The notes under the pieces were generated by a model, which saw nothing but the letters and a program-made list of their open reading frames with translations, searched no databases and was not told the DNA's origin. Shown here one piece after another: positions 6,741-8,736 of a stretch of DNA of 8,736 nt. Position 1 is the first letter of the stretch. Each line of letters begins with the position of its first letter. This stretch comes from Clostridia bacterium. GTDB taxonomy: Bacteria > Bacillota > Clostridia > Oscillospirales > QAMX01. The DNA is taken from NCBI GenBank assembly GCA_017547975.1, contig JAFYNU010000047.1:1-8736 (forward strand), read 5' to 3'. Position numbers and translations under genes: made by a program.

Positions 6741-7913
6741 TTATATCTTCTTGTTGTATTTGCCTTCGGACTGAATTCGCTTTACCAGGCAGAATATGGC
6801 GATCACCATGACAAGGAAGAGCAATCCGACGAAAATCGGAAAGCTTTGTGAGCCAAACAGGCTGTTTACAAGAGCAAAGGCCGGCGGCGCAAGCATGACC
6901 CCGATATATGCCAAAGCAATCTGTGAACCCATGACGGCCTGGGAAATATCCTTGCCGAAATTGTAGGGGGTGAGGTGCAGAAAGTTTGGATAAATGGAGC
7001 CGTTGCCAAACCCTACCGCAAAAAGTCCTGCAATGGACAAAACCACGGCATTGGGGATCAATAGCAGAAGGATTGCGCCAAAAAGGATGATCATGCCGGT
7101 GTAAATTCGGTTCCAGGTATAAATCTTTTGCGCAAGGATTCCCGACAGGAAACGGCCGGATGCCATGCCTGCGTAATAAAGCGTCAGCGCGACGGCACCC
7201 TGGGCAACCGAAAGGTCCTTGGTTTGAATGAGATAATAACTGCCCCAAATCCCGCACACGTATTCAATGGCGTTGGTTGCCAGCATAATGACCCAAACGG
7301 TACGCAGTTTGCTCATACCAAGCATTTCGGGGATCGAAAGCTTTTTTGGCGTTTCTTCTTCCAAAGCGGAAGTATTGCCCTTTTTCCATAAGGGAAAGGA
7401 AGCAAACAGGATAACCGTAATGATACTTTGCAGGAGGAAAGCGTACAGATACCCCCTGCGCCAGGCACCGCCCGAAATGGCCAAAGACATGATATAGGGG
7501 CTGATGGACACCCCGATTCCGTAAAAGCAGTGCAGCAGGTTCATGTGATTTGCGGTATAGTGAAGCGCGATGTAGTTATTCAGACCGGCATCAATGGCAC
7601 CTGCGCCCAAACCCAGCAATATGGCACAAAGCCACATGACCAAAAGATTGGGAGCAAGGGAAAAGCCGATCAGGGCGAGTGCTGTCATGGCAGTGCTTAC
7701 GGCAGATACCTTATGGGCACCGTACCGATTCAAAACCCCCGTACTGAAAACGCTGGAAAGTACGGTACAGCCCGATATGGTGAGGGTAATAACGCTGACG
7801 GCGGATTCCGAAATGGCCCAATCGGTGTATATGGCGGGCCAGGCGGCTCCGATCAGGGAATCGGGAATACCAAGCCCGATGAAAGCAATATAAATGATGG
7901 TCAGGAGAAGCAT
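6741..7913 (-). CDS. MFS transporter, probable sugar or small-solute permease (start corrected)
   Basis: This is a 390-aa inner-membrane major facilitator protein with twelve hydrophobic segments, split six and six by a charged loop near residues 180-200 (KKGNTSALEEETPKK). Between segments 2 and 3 lies GVLNRYGAHK, a variant of MFS motif A. Segment 4 has GLGAGAIDAGLNN and segment 10 has GFGNGSIYPN, glycine-rich motifs seen in fucose/glucose-type and related sugar permeases. The longest open frame starts at a TTG at 8003, but that region contains the promoter (7975-8003) and no Shine-Dalgarno sequence. The ATG at 7911-7913 has GGAGG 5 nt upstream and places the first transmembrane helix at the N-terminus, as expected. 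It is the first gene of an operon with the isomerase-like and SGNH proteins, so it probably imports their substrate. Confidence 0.9.
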   Translation of the reverse strand: MLLLTIIYIAFIGLGIPDSLIGAAWPAIYTDWAISESAVSVITLTISGCTVLSSVFSTGVLNRYGAHKVSAVSTAMTALALIGFSLAPNLLVMWLCAILLGLGAGAIDAGLNNYIALHYTANHMNLLHCFYGIGVSISPYIMSLAISGGAWRRGYLYAFLLQSIITVILFASFPLWKKGNTSALEEETPKKLSIPEMLGMSKLRTVWVIMLATNAIEYVCGIWGSYYLIQTKDLSVAQGAVALTLYYAGMASGRFLSGILAQKIYTWNRIYTGMIILFGAILLLLIPNAVVLSIAGLFAVGFGNGSIYPNFLHLTPYNFGKDISQAVMGSQIALAYIGVMLAPPAFALVNSLFGSQSFPIFVGLLFLVMVIAIFCLVKRIQSEGKYNKKI

Positions 7914-7918
7914 AAAAA

Positions 7919-7923
7919 CCTCC
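7919..7923 (-). promoter_or_regulatory. Ribosome binding site that fixes the MFS start
   Basis: A perfect GGAGG lies 5 nt before the ATG at 7911-7913. None of the upstream in-frame starts (TTG 8003, ATG 7997, 7991, 7976) has a comparable site. Confidence 0.85.
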
Positions 7924-7974
7924 GGGGTGTTTAGAAATTTGCAGAGAATACGGCAAAGGTTTACTTCTTCGACC

Positions 7975-8003
7975 ATTTTAGCATCATTCATGGGCATTGT
8001 CAA
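7975..8003 (-). promoter_or_regulatory. Near-consensus sigma-A promoter of the MFS-isomerase-SGNH operon
   Basis: A perfect TTGACA -35 box (7998-8003) is followed by a 17-bp spacer and TAAAAT (7975-7980, five of six consensus bases). The expected start of transcription is near 7968, giving a leader of about 55 nt before the transporter ATG. This is the best promoter in the window. Confidence 0.85.
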
Positions 8004-8051
8004 GGAAGGCTTGTCTTGATTTCGGTACGGTTGGCGGGAAAAGCATTGGGG

Positions 8052-8064
8052 AAAACCGTGTTTT
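8052..8064. repeat. 13-bp palindrome upstream of the MFS promoter
   Basis: AAAAC-CGT-GTTTT has perfect 5-bp arms. It sits about 50 bp upstream of the -35 box, between the lyase terminator and the operon promoter. It could bind an activator or repressor. Short AT-rich palindromes also occur by chance, so confidence is low. Confidence 0.35.
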
Positions 8065-8071
8065 GGGAAAT

Positions 8072-8089
8072 AAAAAAGAGCCTTCCCCG
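8072..8089 (-). repeat. Inverted copy of the terminator arm at 5127-5144
   Basis: The minus strand here reads CGGGGAAGGCTCTTTTTT. The plus strand at 5127-5144 reads CGGGGAAGGCCCTTTTTT, which is 17 of 18 identical. The two copies are in opposite orientation and bracket the low-GC three-gene operon. They may simply be members of a genome-wide terminator family. Confidence 0.6.
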
Positions 8090-8107
8090 GAGGGAAGACC
8101 CCTTTTT
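8072..8107 (-). terminator. Intrinsic terminator of the lyase gene
   Basis: On the minus strand a stem of up to 16 pairs (with several G-U pairs) closes a TCCG tetraloop of the UNCG class (8088-8091), followed by T6 (8072-8077). The core is CTTCCC/GGGAAG. It begins 6 nt after the lyase stop codon and isolates that gene from the MFS operon downstream. The run of A on the ascending side makes weak bidirectional action possible. Confidence 0.88.
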
Positions 8108-8113
8108 ATTGCA

Positions 8114-8736
8114 TTAGAGCTCCAGTCCCGCGGCAATCAGGTCGGCCTTCAGGGCGGCCTTTTCTTCGGCGGTGAAGGGGGCGGCGGGGGAGGCGGCGTA
8201 GCCCGAGTCGAAGCCCATCAAAAGCAGGGTTTCCTTCACGCTCTTGACCACGTTGCCCCGGCCATGGTCCAGGAGGACCTTGATGACCCGGTTGATGGAA
8301 TACTGGATGCGTTGGGCTTCCACCATGTTGCCCTGGCGGAAGGCATCGTAAAGGGCCACGAAGCGTTCCGGCATGACGTTGTAGGTGGAACCGATGCCGC
8401 CGTCGGCACCCATGGAAAGCCCGGCCAGGAGCATTTCATCCGGCCCGTTGATGACGTTGATGTCACCCAGGTGGAGCTGCTTGATCAGGCTGAGCTCGTA
8501 GTAGCTCATGCGGGTGAATTTGAGACCGATGACCCCGGGAAGGGAGGTGACCTTTTCCATGAGGGAGACGATGTCGCCCTGGATGGAGGGGGTGGCGTAA
8601 ACCAGGAGGGGCTTTTTGCAGGCTTCGGTGAGGGCCTTGTAGTAGTCCACGATTTCGGAGGGGGTGTAGTTGAAGTAGAAGTTGGGGGCCAGGGCGGAGA
8701 TGGCGTCCACGTCAATGGTATCGGCGTGGCGGGCCA
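8114..8736 (-). CDS. nanA: N-acetylneuraminate lyase-like aldolase (5' end beyond window)
   Basis: These are the C-terminal 206 residues of a class I aldolase of the DapA/NanA family. N-acetylneuraminate lyases cleave sialic acid to N-acetylmannosamine and pyruvate in the cytoplasm. Counting from the first whole codon, LLVYATPS (43-50) carries the conserved active-site tyrosine Y46, and GLKFT (70-74) carries the Schiff-base lysine K72. GPDEMLLAGLSMGADGGIGS (97-116) continues into TYN; D99, E100 and S116 correspond to the E. coli NanA residues that contact the sialic acid glycerol chain, which DapA proteins lack. The N-terminal GxTGE motif lies outside the window. The frame is open at the right edge, so the GTG at 8708-8710 is not a real start. 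Lyase specificity is likely but not proven, since related keto-acid aldolases share the fold. Confidence 0.85.
   Translation of the reverse strand, partial: ARHADTIDVDAISALAPNFYFNYTPSEIVDYYKALTEACKKPLLVYATPSIQGDIVSLMEKVTSLPGVIGLKFTRMSYYELSLIKQLHLGDINVINGPDEMLLAGLSMGADGGIGSTYNVMPERFVALYDAFRQGNMVEAQRIQYSINRVIKVLLDHGRGNVVKSVKETLLLMGFDSGYAASPAAPFTAEEKAALKADLIAAGLEL

Noticed and set aside
8001..8013. CAAG-GAAGG-CTTG dyad next to the MFS -35 box as a possible operator
   Set aside because: The arms are only four bases and do not extend; this is too weak to call.
1..8736. Mobile element, attachment site, tRNA or CRISPR array
   Set aside because: No transposase or integrase motifs, no tRNA-like cloverleaf, no regularly spaced repeats and no target-site duplication were recognised, even around the low-GC cassette.

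Overview
The window looks like chromosomal DNA from a fairly GC-rich member of the Firmicutes (Clostridia, gut Oscillospirales type). This is an inference from strong GGAGG-type ribosome binding sites, sigma-A-like TTGACA/TATAAT promoters, the protein families present and the codon style. No rRNA, tRNA, CRISPR array, transposase, integrase or transcription-factor gene was seen. Seven genes plus one partial one fill nearly all the sequence, and no gene-free stretch exceeds about 200 bp.

Region 1 (1-4382, minus strand) is a tight GC-rich operon read from a promoter at 4418-4446. It encodes an FAD-dependent oxidoreductase of the fumarate reductase/aspartate oxidase flavoprotein superfamily, then an M20 (PepV-like) metallopeptidase, then a Gfo/Idh/MocA NAD(P)-dependent sugar-type dehydrogenase that runs off the left edge. 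Gaps are 24 and 13 nt, so co-transcription is very likely. The shared substrate is not evident.

Region 2 (4383-5143) holds a divergent promoter region and a plus-strand phosphoribosyltransferase gene ending in a strong, probably bidirectional terminator.

Region 3 (about 5145-8071, minus strand) is a three-gene operon with clearly lower GC (about 37-50% in hand-counted samples, against 52-65% in the flanks). It encodes an MFS transporter, a TIM-barrel sugar phosphate isomerase/epimerase-like protein and an SGNH/GDSL hydrolase. It has a near-consensus promoter at 7975-8003, and that promoter shows the transporter starts at 7913 rather than at the upstream TTG of the longest frame. The set suggests import, deacylation and isomerisation of an acylated or otherwise modified sugar (inference).

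Region 4 (8072-8736, minus strand) is the 3' part of an N-acetylneuraminate lyase-like gene with its own terminator.

The main observation is the layout. The phosphoribosyltransferase and the lyase genes point towards each other, and both end in terminators whose descending arms match at 17 of 18 bases. The lower-GC operon sits exactly between these terminators, as if a catabolic cassette had been inserted into the gap between two convergent genes.
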